Shown here: positions 23,593 through 31,559 of the stretch, one piece after another
How positions within the stretch are numbered: position 1 is the stretch's first letter
How the letters are laid out: each line of letters opens with the position of its first letter
Origin: an uncultured Pyrinomonadaceae bacterium
GTDB lineage: Bacteria; Acidobacteriota; Blastocatellia; Pyrinomonadales; Pyrinomonadaceae
Direction: 5' to 3'
DNA length: 33,191 nt
Assembly (NCBI GenBank): GCA_902805935.1
Contig: CADCUR010000134.1
Location: 1-33,191, forward strand
The notes under the pieces: generated by a model
Told to the model about the DNA's origin: nothing
Database searches by the model: none
The model's input: only the letters and a program-made list of their open reading frames with translations
Translations under genes and position numbers: made by a program

Positions 23593-24909
23593 GTGTCTGA
23601 TATTGTGTCTAAAAAAAATCTTCAACAAATTGGAATTTTGGACGCCCGCACGCTGTCGGTTCGCGCCGGTTTGTTTGCGTTGATTATCATTGCATTGCTC
23701 TTCGGCTGGTTCGCGGTGCGCTGGCAGCTCGGCAATATGTTGGCGGAACTGACCGCGCCGAACGAGCCGGGCGCCAAGGAAGCTGCCGCGCTTGCCCTGA
23801 ATTTTTCGCCGAACGACCCGATGACCAACTGGCTGGCTGCCAGCACCAAAAAAAACATCTTCACGCCCGAAGCCATCGCTGCGACGGCGAAGGATTTTGA
23901 ACAAGTCGCCCGACTTGCGCCGCACGATTACCGCTGGTGGGTCGAATTCGGACGCGCACGCGAGCAGGCGGAAGAATACGAAGCGGCAGAGCGAGCCTTT
24001 CTTCGCGCCGTCGAAATCGCGCCGAATTACACATACCCACACTGGCAGCTCGGCAATTTTTACCTGCGTCAAAACCGCAGCGAGGAAGCCTTTGCCGAAT
24101 TAAAAAAAACCGCTTCGACCAATTCCGTCTATCGTGATCAGGTTTTTTCCATCGCCTGGGATTATTATGAAAAGGACACCGCGCGGCTCGAAGAAATCGC
24201 CGGCAACGCACCGTCGGTCAGAGCCGGTTTAGCCAAGTTTTACGCTTCAAAAGAACGCGCCGCCGATTCACTGCGCGTCTGGAACACGCTGTCCGAAGAC
24301 GAAAAAGCCGCAAACGACGTGATTGCGCGCGTTATCGCGCAGGCGTTTTACGAGAAACGCATTTTTCGCCAATCGCAGGAATTCGTTCGCGGACTCGGCA
24401 TCGAACCCGAAGCCCGCGCCGAGACGATACAAAACGGCGGTTTTGAAAATCCGATTGGCGACATCAAGGAAACGTATTTCGGCTGGCGGCGCGCTCCCAT
24501 AGAAAAAGTTGATTTCAAACTCGACCCGACGCAAAAACGCGAGGGCAGCCGCAGCTTGCGCGTTTCGTTTAACGGCTACAGCGAGCCAACTTTATACAGT
24601 CTTTATCAATACGTCGTCGTCGAGCCGTCGGCGAATTACCGTTTGACGTTTTGGCTGCGCACGGAAAACTTGAAAAGCGGCGGAACGCCAGCGCTCGAAA
24701 TTTATAATGCGGGCGACGATAAAACCATCGTGACCAGCGAAGCGTTTCCGACTGGAACCAGCGATTGGCGGCAAATGAAATTAGAATTCACCGCTCCCGC
24801 GAATGCCGAAGCCGTCGGACTTCGCACCGTCCGAGCCTTCTGCGGAGCGAATTGCCCAATTTTCGGCACGTTCTGGTATGACGATTTTAAGTTGGAAAAA
24901 CTAAAGTAA
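23593..24909 (+). CDS. Membrane-anchored TPR protein of a glycan locus
   Basis: This roughly 438-residue protein has one N-terminal membrane segment (LFALIIIALLFGWFAVRW, about 25-42), then TPR-like helices (DFEQVARLAPHDYRWW, AAERAFLRAVEIAPNYTYPH, about 95-165). A C-terminal beta-sandwich-like region begins near NGGFENPIGDI and resembles carbohydrate-binding modules (NYRLTFWLRTENLKSGG). It is probably exported with the bulk outside the cytoplasm. The start is uncertain: GTG 23593 (SDIVSKK), GTG 23605 or TTG 23563 overlapping the DegT stop. It sits between the aminotransferase and the O-antigen ligase-like gene, so a role in polysaccharide assembly is likely. Exact function not recognised. Confidence 0.7.
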   Translation: MSDIVSKKNLQQIGILDARTLSVRAGLFALIIIALLFGWFAVRWQLGNMLAELTAPNEPGAKEAAALALNFSPNDPMTNWLAASTKKNIFTPEAIAATAKDFEQVARLAPHDYRWWVEFGRAREQAEEYEAAERAFLRAVEIAPNYTYPHWQLGNFYLRQNRSEEAFAELKKTASTNSVYRDQVFSIAWDYYEKDTARLEEIAGNAPSVRAGLAKFYASKERAADSLRVWNTLSEDEKAANDVIARVIAQAFYEKRIFRQSQEFVRGLGIEPEARAETIQNGGFENPIGDIKETYFGWRRAPIEKVDFKLDPTQKREGSRSLRVSFNGYSEPTLYSLYQYVVVEPSANYRLTFWLRTENLKSGGTPALEIYNAGDDKTIVTSEAFPTGTSDWRQMKLEFTAPANAEAVGLRTVRAFCGANCPIFGTFWYDDFKLEKLK

Positions 24910-24939
24910 TTCAAATGAAAAGGTTTCGTAAATTTATTG

Positions 24940-26352
24940 ATGGTCAGTGAAATAGAAACAACCTGGGCGAGCAAAATTTTATTTTTTATACTGTGCGCGA
25001 CCGTGGTTCTGACGGCTCTCGCCTACGGCACGGTGCATCAGCCGACGATTGCCGTTTTTTATATCGTCGTCGTCGTCGTCGTTCTGTTGTGGGCGGCGGA
25101 CGCTTTTGCGAGCGGCGTGCTGCGTTTTAATAAGAGCCTTTTGCAACTTCCGATCGTCGCCGTCATTTTATACGGAATTTTTCAAATTATTCCGTTTGGG
25201 AGTCTCGCCGAAACGGGCGGCGTAACGGGCATTCCGCGCACCATCTCGCTCGAACCGTTTTGGACGAAAATCGTCGCGATTCATTTTTTCGCGCTCCTGA
25301 TATTTTTCGCCGCGTTTCTGACGTTCGTTGACAGCGCGAAACGGCTGAGAAAAATCGTTGCCGTCGTCACCGTCTTCGGATTTGTTTTCGCATTTTTCGC
25401 CATTCTGCAAGCGGTTCTCAGCCCGAATAAAATCTACGGCATATACGAAGTGCCATACGCCAACCCGTTCGGTTCGTTCGTCAACCGGCACAATTTCGCC
25501 GCGTATATGGAAATGACTTTGTGTTTGCCGCTCGGTTTGATGTTCACGGGCGCAATCGGCAAAGACCGGCGGCTGCTATACATTACGGCAATCGCTTTGA
25601 TGGGCATCGCGCTCGTCTTAAGCGGTTCGCGCGGCGGACTCGTCTCGTTGCTGGCGGCAGTCGTTTTTCTCGTGATTCTGACGACCAAAACGAAAAACTA
25701 TAATCAGTTTGCACTAAAAATTGGTTTGGCGGTTTTGCTCATTGCGACCATCGTCGTCGGCTCGATTTTAATCGGCGGCGAGTCTTCTTTGACCAGACTG
25801 GCGGAGACGGCAAAATCGCAGGATTTTTCGACCAGCCGATTTCACATCTGGGGCGTTACGCTTCAGATAATTACAAATAATTTGCCGTTCGGCGCGGGAC
25901 TCGGCGCGTTTGGCGCGGCTTACACGCAGTTCGATTCCTTAAACGGATTGGAGCGCGTCGAGCAGGCGCACAACGATTATCTGGAAGTTTTAGCTAACGC
26001 TGGAATCGTCGGTTTAATCATCGGCGCGTTTTTTGTTTACCGACTTTTCCGCACCGGCGCGGAAAACGCGAAAACGTCGAATACGTTTCGGCGCGGCGTG
26101 TGCGTCGGCGCGCTCGCGGGCTGCTTTGCGATTCTCGTTCACAGCCTTTTCGACTTCGTGCTGCACACGACGGCGATTTCAATTTTATTTTTGACGCTCG
26201 TGTCGCTGGTCGTCGCCAGCGGTAATAAATTTCCCGACGACAGCCGCGAGGTTGAGCCGCGTCGCAGCAGCCGTGGAAAAAGCCGTTCGGCGAGTGTGAC
26301 GCCGATTGAGAAGGGACGACGAGTGAGAAAGATTGAACGAGCGGCGGATTGA
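24940..26352 (+). CDS. O-antigen ligase/polymerase-like membrane protein (Wzy_C/WaaL family)
   Basis: This 470-residue protein has about ten or more hydrophobic segments. A periplasmic loop around FVNRHNFAAYMEMTLCLPL and the motif LVLSGSRGGLVSLL (about residue 225) are typical of the Wzy_C/O-antigen ligase superfamily, and GAGLGAFGAAY with HNDYLEVLANAGIVGL is its second signature. It either polymerises or ligates surface polysaccharide on the periplasmic side of the inner membrane. The C-terminal 45 residues are basic, Arg/Ser-rich and cytoplasmic. ATG 24940 is preferred; a TTG 3 bp before it is less likely. The two-gene neighbourhood supports a surface-glycan role. Confidence 0.88.
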   Translation: MVSEIETTWASKILFFILCATVVLTALAYGTVHQPTIAVFYIVVVVVVLLWAADAFASGVLRFNKSLLQLPIVAVILYGIFQIIPFGSLAETGGVTGIPRTISLEPFWTKIVAIHFFALLIFFAAFLTFVDSAKRLRKIVAVVTVFGFVFAFFAILQAVLSPNKIYGIYEVPYANPFGSFVNRHNFAAYMEMTLCLPLGLMFTGAIGKDRRLLYITAIALMGIALVLSGSRGGLVSLLAAVVFLVILTTKTKNYNQFALKIGLAVLLIATIVVGSILIGGESSLTRLAETAKSQDFSTSRFHIWGVTLQIITNNLPFGAGLGAFGAAYTQFDSLNGLERVEQAHNDYLEVLANAGIVGLIIGAFFVYRLFRTGAENAKTSNTFRRGVCVGALAGCFAILVHSLFDFVLHTTAISILFLTLVSLVVASGNKFPDDSREVEPRRSSRGKSRSASVTPIEKGRRVRKIERAAD

Positions 26353-26393
26353 TTTTCGATTATTTAATTAGAAGTCAGTCCTCGCCGCTCAAA

Positions 26394-27266
26394 TTACAAA
26401 TTTGTTTCACTAGCCTCAACAGGTCTCTTTCGCGGGCGGAAAAAACTAATTAAATACCAAACGACGCCGTGCGCGACGTAAGTTGCTGCGATGGCGAAAA
26501 GCATATATTGCGGGAACAGCCAGGTGAGCATTCCCAGCGCCGCCACGAGAAGAAGCAAATAAACGCTTTGCCTGCCTTTGCCGACGGTTTTGAAACTCGT
26601 GTAGCGAATCGTGCTGACCATCAGCAGCCCCAAAACGACCATCAAAGTAATCATCAAGACCGTGTAAAGGTGCGAAAGATTTTCCTCAAAAACATTAAGC
26701 GGAAGCGGATGCAGATAAACGATTGAAGCGAGCAGACCGGCGGCGGGTGGAATCGGCAGACCGACGAAATTCTTTTTATCAATTTTCGGCGTACCTTCGC
26801 TCAAAACGCGTGGGCGCGTTCCCTGCAGATTAAATCTGGCAAGACGAAAAGTGCCGCACATCAGATACATAAACAGCACGAACACGCCGAAATTGTGCAA
26901 GGCGGTTGATTCGCCGAACGTCGCGCCGATTGCCCAGGCATACATCAAAACCGTCGGCGCGATGCCGAACGTCAAAACGTCCGCCAGCGAATCGAGCTGC
27001 ACGCCGATTTCCGTTGCCGTGCGCGTCATCCTAGCGACGCGCCCGTCTAAAGTGTCAAAGATGATAGCGAAAACAACTCCTACCGCAGCGTATTTGAAAT
27101 AAACGGCGGCTTGTTCGGGGCTGACTGCAACGAGTTGAAACGCCCGCACGGAAGACAAAACCGTCAGAAATCCCATTGCGATGTTCGCCGCCGTAAACGC
27201 CGTCGGAATCAGGTATAAACCTTTTTTTAAGCCGCGATGCGGCGGTCTGGTTTCTTCGGTTTCCAT
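26394..27266 (-). CDS. pssA: CDP-diacylglycerol-serine O-phosphatidyltransferase
   Basis: This 290-residue integral membrane enzyme makes phosphatidylserine from CDP-diacylglycerol and serine. The CDP-alcohol phosphatidyltransferase motif is complete: D74-G75-x2-A78-R79-x8-G88-x3-D92-x3-D96. About seven membrane segments follow. The C-terminus is basic. It follows psd in the same direction, so both steps of phosphatidylethanolamine synthesis are encoded together. The gap between them holds palindrome I. It converges on the polymerase gene across 41 bp with no terminator seen. Confidence 0.93.
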   Translation of the reverse strand: METEETRPPHRGLKKGLYLIPTAFTAANIAMGFLTVLSSVRAFQLVAVSPEQAAVYFKYAAVGVVFAIIFDTLDGRVARMTRTATEIGVQLDSLADVLTFGIAPTVLMYAWAIGATFGESTALHNFGVFVLFMYLMCGTFRLARFNLQGTRPRVLSEGTPKIDKKNFVGLPIPPAAGLLASIVYLHPLPLNVFEENLSHLYTVLMITLMVVLGLLMVSTIRYTSFKTVGKGRQSVYLLLLVAALGMLTWLFPQYMLFAIAATYVAHGVVWYLISFFRPRKRPVEASETNL

Positions 27267-27280
27267 CAGAATTATTTTTA

Positions 27281-27366
27281 ACGCAAAGATGCAAAGGGCA
27301 AGGGCGCAAAGATTTAATAAATTGTAATAGAAAACTTTGCGCCTCTGCGTCTCTGCGCCTTTGCGT
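27281..27366 (-). repeat. Intercistronic iterated-word palindrome I (CGCAAAGR class)
   Basis: The arms 27281-27311 and 27335-27366 are built of 8-bp units CGCAAAGA/CGCAAAGG and their complements (TCTGCGCC, TTTGCGTC). The psd stop lies 13 bp to one side and the pssA ATG 14 bp to the other. Confidence 0.8.
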
Positions 27367-27379
27367 CAGAATCTTCCAT

Positions 27380-27985
27380 CTAACTATTTAAAAGTCTCCC
27401 AATAATCGTTTCGCCGCCGACCACGCGGTCGCCGACTTTGACGAAAATTTCGACATTCTTCGGCATCAGCAAATCGGTGCGTGACCCGAATTTTATCAAT
27501 CCGTATTTTTCTCCGAGCGCCAGACTGTCACCCGCTTTGCTCCAGCAAACAATGCGTCGCGCCAAAATGCCGACGATTTGCGTGCAGACGACCGTCATTT
27601 TTTCGCCCTCAATCGTCATCGCGTTGCGCTCGTTCGTCTGGCTCGCTTCGTTGCTCGTCGCCGGAGCTTTTTTTCCTTGAAACTGCTCGACCTTGACGAC
27701 TCGACCGGCAATCGGGGCGCGGTTGATATGCACGTCAACCGGCGACAGAAAAACGCTGACGAATTTACCGTCTTCTCTATCCTCGACGCGCGTTACTTTG
27801 CCGTCGGCGGCGGAGACGATAATGTCCGCTTCGGTCGGAATCGTCCGCCGTGGGTCGCGGAAAAAAAACGCCATAAAAAGCGCCAATCCGACGAACAGCG
27901 CGACGCCGCTCCAAATTTGGAAGAATGCGAAGATTAAGGCAATCACAAACGGAATCAAAACAAAAGGAATTCCTTCTTTGACCAT
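27380..27985 (-). CDS. psd: Phosphatidylserine decarboxylase (archaeal-type, short form)
   Basis: This 201-residue proenzyme decarboxylates phosphatidylserine to phosphatidylethanolamine. Two N-terminal membrane segments (about 5-40) precede FFRDPRRTIP, SAADGKV and the conserved SPVDVHINR (D84, H86). The self-cleavage site is KFGSR, with S168 becoming the pyruvoyl group. The length and the single GS site match the short, membrane-anchored Psd form found in many bacteria. A TM2-protein gene lies upstream, and the terminator 28086-28109 lies between them, so psd probably has its own promoter. Confidence 0.93.
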   Translation of the reverse strand: MVKEGIPFVLIPFVIALIFAFFQIWSGVALFVGLALFMAFFFRDPRRTIPTEADIIVSAADGKVTRVEDREDGKFVSVFLSPVDVHINRAPIAGRVVKVEQFQGKKAPATSNEASQTNERNAMTIEGEKMTVVCTQIVGILARRIVCWSKAGDSLALGEKYGLIKFGSRTDLLMPKNVEIFVKVGDRVVGGETIIGRLLNS

Positions 27986-28074
27986 ACGAAACAGAAAGAT
28001 GCCGGAAGTTTTGTTCTAGCAAAAAATCGCCGGCTGACATCTTACATTTATCTTACGTTAATTTCGAGCGATTG

Positions 28075-28109
28075 AAAAACAAAAAGCCCGATGCCGCGCG
28101 GCGTCGGGC
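28075..28109 (-). terminator. Intrinsic terminator after the TM2-protein gene
   Basis: In the minus direction GCCCGA...TCGGGC (28109-28086), with a GC-rich inner stem, is followed by TTTTTGTTTTTC. It begins 31 bp after the stop of the 28140-28349 gene. Confidence 0.8.
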
Positions 28110-28139
28110 GTAAAGGAGGATTGTATGAATAGAGGAGCG

Positions 28140-28349
28140 TTAATTTCTAATCGGATTGTCTTTGGCGTAACTGTAAGCGCACCAGGCGCAGATTAAATGA
28201 ATAACCCAGCCCAACGTGCCGACCGAGCCAATCCACGATACACCCGTTACGAGCAGCCAAATTACGCCGATAATAATTCTACCGTTATAAATTTGTCCAA
28301 CACCGGGAATTAAAAGACTTAAAATACCTGCTATCCAAGGTTCTCGCAT
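28140..28349 (-). CDS. Small TM2-domain-like membrane protein
   Basis: This 69-residue protein begins MREPWIAGILSLLIPGVGQIYNG and has two membrane segments (about 5-23 and 26-55) joined by GRIIIGV. The PGVGQIYNG motif is the hallmark of TM2/DUF5683-like small proteins, whose function is unknown. A terminator follows its stop, and about 130 bp separate it from dnaX, so it may be transcribed alone or as the tail of the dnaX unit. Confidence 0.8.
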   Translation of the reverse strand: MREPWIAGILSLLIPGVGQIYNGRIIIGVIWLLVTGVSWIGSVGTLGWVIHLICAWCAYSYAKDNPIRN

Positions 28350-28478
28350 ATTAAAAAATTACCTCCGAAGTTCTATACGTGGAGTTTATTTTTAAGTTCC
28401 GTAAAATTTCAGTCTGCGGCGAAAAAATGAGAACTGAAAAGTAATTATTTGAGTTTCATAATTTACTGGTTTAATTTC

Positions 28479-30455
28479 TCATCCTTCACTCGCCACTTTT
28501 TTTACTTCGACGATTTTCCCGCGAAAAATTCTGAGAGCCTTTTTGACGAGCGGATGATTTTGGGCGTAATGCCACATTTCCTCTTCGGTCGGATTTTCCG
28601 GCAAGACGGGAATTTCCGTGGATTCTTCCTCCTCATTAAAGTTAGGAATGACGAAATTCGGTTTATTTTTGGCGGGCGCGAAAGCCGTCGCCGCGCCGCT
28701 GCCGTTGGTTTCAACTTTTGCCGTGAAACTGTTTGGTTGATTTTCGCCGAGCAACAGCTCGACGAATTTTGCGGCGTTTTTAATCGGTCGCAAATCATCG
28801 CCGAGCTGCTGCAAACGTCTTTCGAACGCATCGTCGAGCCACGCGTCTTCGATGTGTTCGAGTTCTTCGGACGAAATCGGCGGCAGTTTTATCGGCATTG
28901 ATTCGATGATTCGGGCAGCGTTTTCGGCGAATGTCAGCGAAGGCGTTTGAGAACTCGATTCTGACTGAATTGCCGAAACTGGCGGAATCTCAGCAAAGGA
29001 CGATTCCGTTCGACGAGATTGAAGTTCAACGATTGTTTCTGAAACTGGATCGTTTGAACGATTCGAGGTTCCATCATCGTAAATTTGCTCGACTTTTTCG
29101 TTAATCTGCTCGACTTTTTCGTTAGCCGTTCCATACGGATTTTTCGTTTCGACAGCGGAAATTGCGCTCCTCGAAACCGGAAACGGAACGTCTTCGAGCG
29201 GAAACTCAACCGTTAGAGTTTTTTTTTCTGCGACCTTTTCGTCAGGTTTTTCTTGAACCGTATTTTCCGTCTGAAAATTTCCGTTCGCTAAAGCGTTTTC
29301 AAGTTTCGCCAGCCGTTCTAAAATTTTCTCAATCGGCGCGATGCGGCGCATCTCGACGAGTTTCACTAAACCGATTTCCAAAACGTAGCGCGGCTGGGTC
29401 GCTTCGCGCAGTTTGCTTTCGGTCTCTGACAGCGAATTGAAAAATCTGATTAAATCGCTTTCGGAAAACGGCGCGGAATTCTCTCGCAACTCGTCGCGGC
29501 TCAAAACCGCCGTGTCGAGCAGATGTTCGGCTTCGCCCGCCATTTTAAAAATCAGCAAATCACGAAAAAACGATAACAAATCGCGCGAGAAATTTCGCAA
29601 ATCCTGTCCGCGCCCGATTAAATCGTCAACGACATTCAAAACTTCGGCGGGTTTGTTCGCGGCAATTGCTTTAACGGTTTTGGTCAGCATCTCCGAACCC
29701 GCCAAGCCGAGCGCGGTCACTACGTCCTTGCTTTCGATGCGTTCGCCGGAAAAGCTGATTACCTGGTCGAAGTTCGATTGCGCGTCGCGCATCGAGCCTT
29801 CGCCGGAACGCGCAATTTCGCGCAGCGCGTCAACCGTCACGTTTATTTTTTCCGCCTCGCTGATGATTTTCAAACGCTCGTAGATTTTTTGCGTCGGTAT
29901 CGTGCGAAACTCGAATTCCTGACAGCGCGACAAAATCGTGTCCGGGACTTTATGCAGTTCCGTCGTCGCCATTATAAAAGCGACGCGCGGCGGCGGCTCT
30001 TCGAGCGTTTTCAGAAGCGCGTTGAACGAAGAATTCGACAGCATATGAACTTCGTCAACGATGAAAACTTTGTAGCGGTCGCGCGCCGGATTGATGTTGA
30101 TGCCTTCTAAAATTATCTCGCGGATGTCGTCAACGCCAGTGTGCGAAGCCGCGTCGAATTCCAGAACGTCAATCGAACGGCTTTCGGCGATTTCCACGCA
30201 CGAGACGCACGCCGCCTCATCAGACGGGGCACACGGCTGCGGATTGGGTTTCTCGGTTTTGTGACAATTTAACGCTTTGGCAAGCAAGCGGGCGGTCGTC
30301 GTTTTGCCGACGCCGCGCGCGCCGCTAAATAAATAGGCGTGATGCAGCCGGTCGTGTTCGACGGCGTTTCGCAGTGTCCGGGTGATCGCTTCTTGCCCGG
30401 TAACTTCTTCAAATGTTTGCGGTCGCCATTTGCGGGCGATGACTTGATAACTCAT
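28479..30455 (-). CDS. dnaX: DNA polymerase III subunits gamma and tau
   Basis: This 658-residue clamp-loader ATPase has Walker A GARGVGKT (45-52), zinc cysteines C64, C75, C83 and C86, Walker B VDEVH (D134, E135) and the SRC motif (S176-C178). Domain III ends near residue 375, followed by a polar linker and a C-terminal tau-specific part ending KVASEG. A run of nine A in the linker (codons 410-413) has stops directly behind it in both other frames, so a gamma form of 413-416 residues is expected besides tau. The ATG abuts palindrome G. Upstream in the same direction are the FHA/DUF3662 and kinase genes. Confidence 0.96.
   Translation of the reverse strand: MSYQVIARKWRPQTFEEVTGQEAITRTLRNAVEHDRLHHAYLFSGARGVGKTTTARLLAKALNCHKTEKPNPQPCAPSDEAACVSCVEIAESRSIDVLEFDAASHTGVDDIREIILEGININPARDRYKVFIVDEVHMLSNSSFNALLKTLEEPPPRVAFIMATTELHKVPDTILSRCQEFEFRTIPTQKIYERLKIISEAEKINVTVDALREIARSGEGSMRDAQSNFDQVISFSGERIESKDVVTALGLAGSEMLTKTVKAIAANKPAEVLNVVDDLIGRGQDLRNFSRDLLSFFRDLLIFKMAGEAEHLLDTAVLSRDELRENSAPFSESDLIRFFNSLSETESKLREATQPRYVLEIGLVKLVEMRRIAPIEKILERLAKLENALANGNFQTENTVQEKPDEKVAEKKTLTVEFPLEDVPFPVSRSAISAVETKNPYGTANEKVEQINEKVEQIYDDGTSNRSNDPVSETIVELQSRRTESSFAEIPPVSAIQSESSSQTPSLTFAENAARIIESMPIKLPPISSEELEHIEDAWLDDAFERRLQQLGDDLRPIKNAAKFVELLLGENQPNSFTAKVETNGSGAATAFAPAKNKPNFVIPNFNEEEESTEIPVLPENPTEEEMWHYAQNHPLVKKALRIFRGKIVEVKKVASEG
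29219..29227 (-). promoter_or_regulatory. Probable programmed slippage/frameshift site in dnaX
   Basis: The sense strand reads GAA AAA AAA ACT with nine consecutive A. Losing one A gives L then TAA; gaining one gives N-S-N-G then TGA. In Thermus thermophilus a nine-A run in dnaX yields gamma by transcriptional slippage, and in Escherichia coli ribosomal frameshifting at A6G does so. No stable stimulatory hairpin was found by eye, which favours slippage. Confidence 0.75.
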
Positions 30456-30456
30456 A

Positions 30457-30557
30457 AAGTGAAAGAGTGAAAGAGTAAAAGAGTGAAAAAGTTCGCGTGT
30501 AGATGGGAATGTTTTTTAAGAAGAAATTTTCTTTTTCACCTTCTCACTTTTTCACTT
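30457..30557 (-). repeat. Intercistronic iterated-word palindrome G (AGTGAAAG class)
   Basis: Octamer units (AGTGAAAG, AGTAAAAG; 30457-30491) pair with the arm at 30531-30557. The outer AAGTGAAA/TTTCACTT and inner GTGAAAAAG/CTTTTTCAC are perfect. It fills the gap between the FHA stop (30559-30561) and the dnaX ATG (30455). Confidence 0.8.
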
Positions 30558-30558
30558 C

Positions 30559-31491
30559 CTATCTCGGCTGTATTCTTAAAAGATAGCTGCACACGGCGAT
30601 CGGCACGCCTGCCGAAACTTGGATTCTCTGTCCGGTTTGCAGTTCGTAATTGTTAATCATCGCCGGGTTGCGTCCTTCGCTGGTGAGCGAGAAATTTCCC
30701 TGTCCGTCGGTGTGCAGACTCAAATGGCGGCGGCTGATCTCCGGGTCGCCTTCGAGGGCGATGTCAACCGGCTTTGATTTCGAGCCGCGCCCGATGCTGA
30801 TTTCGTTTTGGAAAACGGGAACGACCGACTGCCGCACGCCTTCGCGCCAGATTTCCAGACGATAAAGTTCCGGCGCCTGACGTTTCTGAACGTGCGTCAT
30901 TTCTTCGCCGTCCGTTTCGATCGGCGGCATATTCATTTGCTGCACGGTCGGCGGCGGCTGATGAGCGTTCGAAGATTGGTGTTGAACGAAATTCGGCGCG
31001 GGCGGCGGACTGCTTGGATGCGGTGCCGGTTTCGGCATCTCTTTTGGGCGCGACAAAATGCTCGTCTTATTGCTCGAAGAATCGTCCCAGGAATGTTGCA
31101 CGCGGATATCGCCTTGCTCCAAAGTTCCGTCAACGCGCAGCTCGATGGCGAACGATTGAGTTTCCAGTTTTCTCTTGCCGGCGATTTCTTTCGCCCGTTC
31201 CGCAAGGATGTGATACAGCCCTTGTTCCAAACCTTTGCGCTTGACGCCCTGCCAATCTTTATCGTCGGCTTCGCTGAGGAAAATCGCGTATTCGGTCGGA
31301 ATAATCGCCGTGCCTTGCGGCAGCGGGACGAGTTCGTTCTGCATTACTTCCTCGACCGCTTTGGCAATTTTGACAATAAAAGCCTCCGCCCGGCTGCGCG
31401 GCTGCACTTGCGCGTTACGAGCGGCTTCCTCTAAAACCGTTTCCGCGCTTTCGCCGTCAATCCAATTTCTAACTTTATCCAATACGCTCAT
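30559..31491 (-). CDS. FHA-domain protein with DUF3662-like N-terminus (FhaA-like)
   Basis: This 310-residue protein starts MSVLDKVRNWIDGESA, with a DUF3662-type alpha/beta domain (about 1-125) as in mycobacterial FhaA. A proline-rich, unordered linker (about 135-200) follows, then a C-terminal FHA domain (about 210-310; ISIGRGSKSKPVD, EISRRHLSLH, and NPAMINNYELQ where GSTNGT usually stands). It is likely the phosphothreonine-binding partner of the kinase encoded just upstream. ATG 31491 was chosen; TTG 31506 lies inside palindrome C. The NG of the last FHA loop is replaced, so binding may be weaker. Confidence 0.85.
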   Translation of the reverse strand: MSVLDKVRNWIDGESAETVLEEAARNAQVQPRSRAEAFIVKIAKAVEEVMQNELVPLPQGTAIIPTEYAIFLSEADDKDWQGVKRKGLEQGLYHILAERAKEIAGKRKLETQSFAIELRVDGTLEQGDIRVQHSWDDSSSNKTSILSRPKEMPKPAPHPSSPPPAPNFVQHQSSNAHQPPPTVQQMNMPPIETDGEEMTHVQKRQAPELYRLEIWREGVRQSVVPVFQNEISIGRGSKSKPVDIALEGDPEISRRHLSLHTDGQGNFSLTSEGRNPAMINNYELQTGQRIQVSAGVPIAVCSYLLRIQPR

Positions 31492-31498
31492 AATTTTA

Positions 31499-31559
31499 AG
31501 TTTCAATATTCAGGTTTCAAGTCAAGACGTTTCCAACTTGAAATCTAAAACCTGAAACT
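31499..31559 (-). repeat. Intercistronic iterated-word palindrome C (AGTTTCA class)
   Basis: The arms 31499-31522 and 31535-31559 consist of 7-bp units (AGTTTCA, GGTTTCA, GATTTCA) and match at about 19 of 24 positions. The stop codon of the kinase gene (31558-31560) overlaps one arm; the FHA ATG lies 7 bp from the other. Confidence 0.75.

Noticed and set aside
28427-28482. ATGAGAA/TTCTCAT inverted repeat after dnaX
   Set aside because: Only 7 bp with a 42-base loop; the dnaX end contains GGATGA, but iteration of the word is absent, so it was not counted as a tenth element.
7213-31559. Apparent fixed orientation of each word class relative to transcription
   Set aside because: A palindrome reads the same on both strands, so the constancy of the 5' arm word is trivial and carries no information about orientation.
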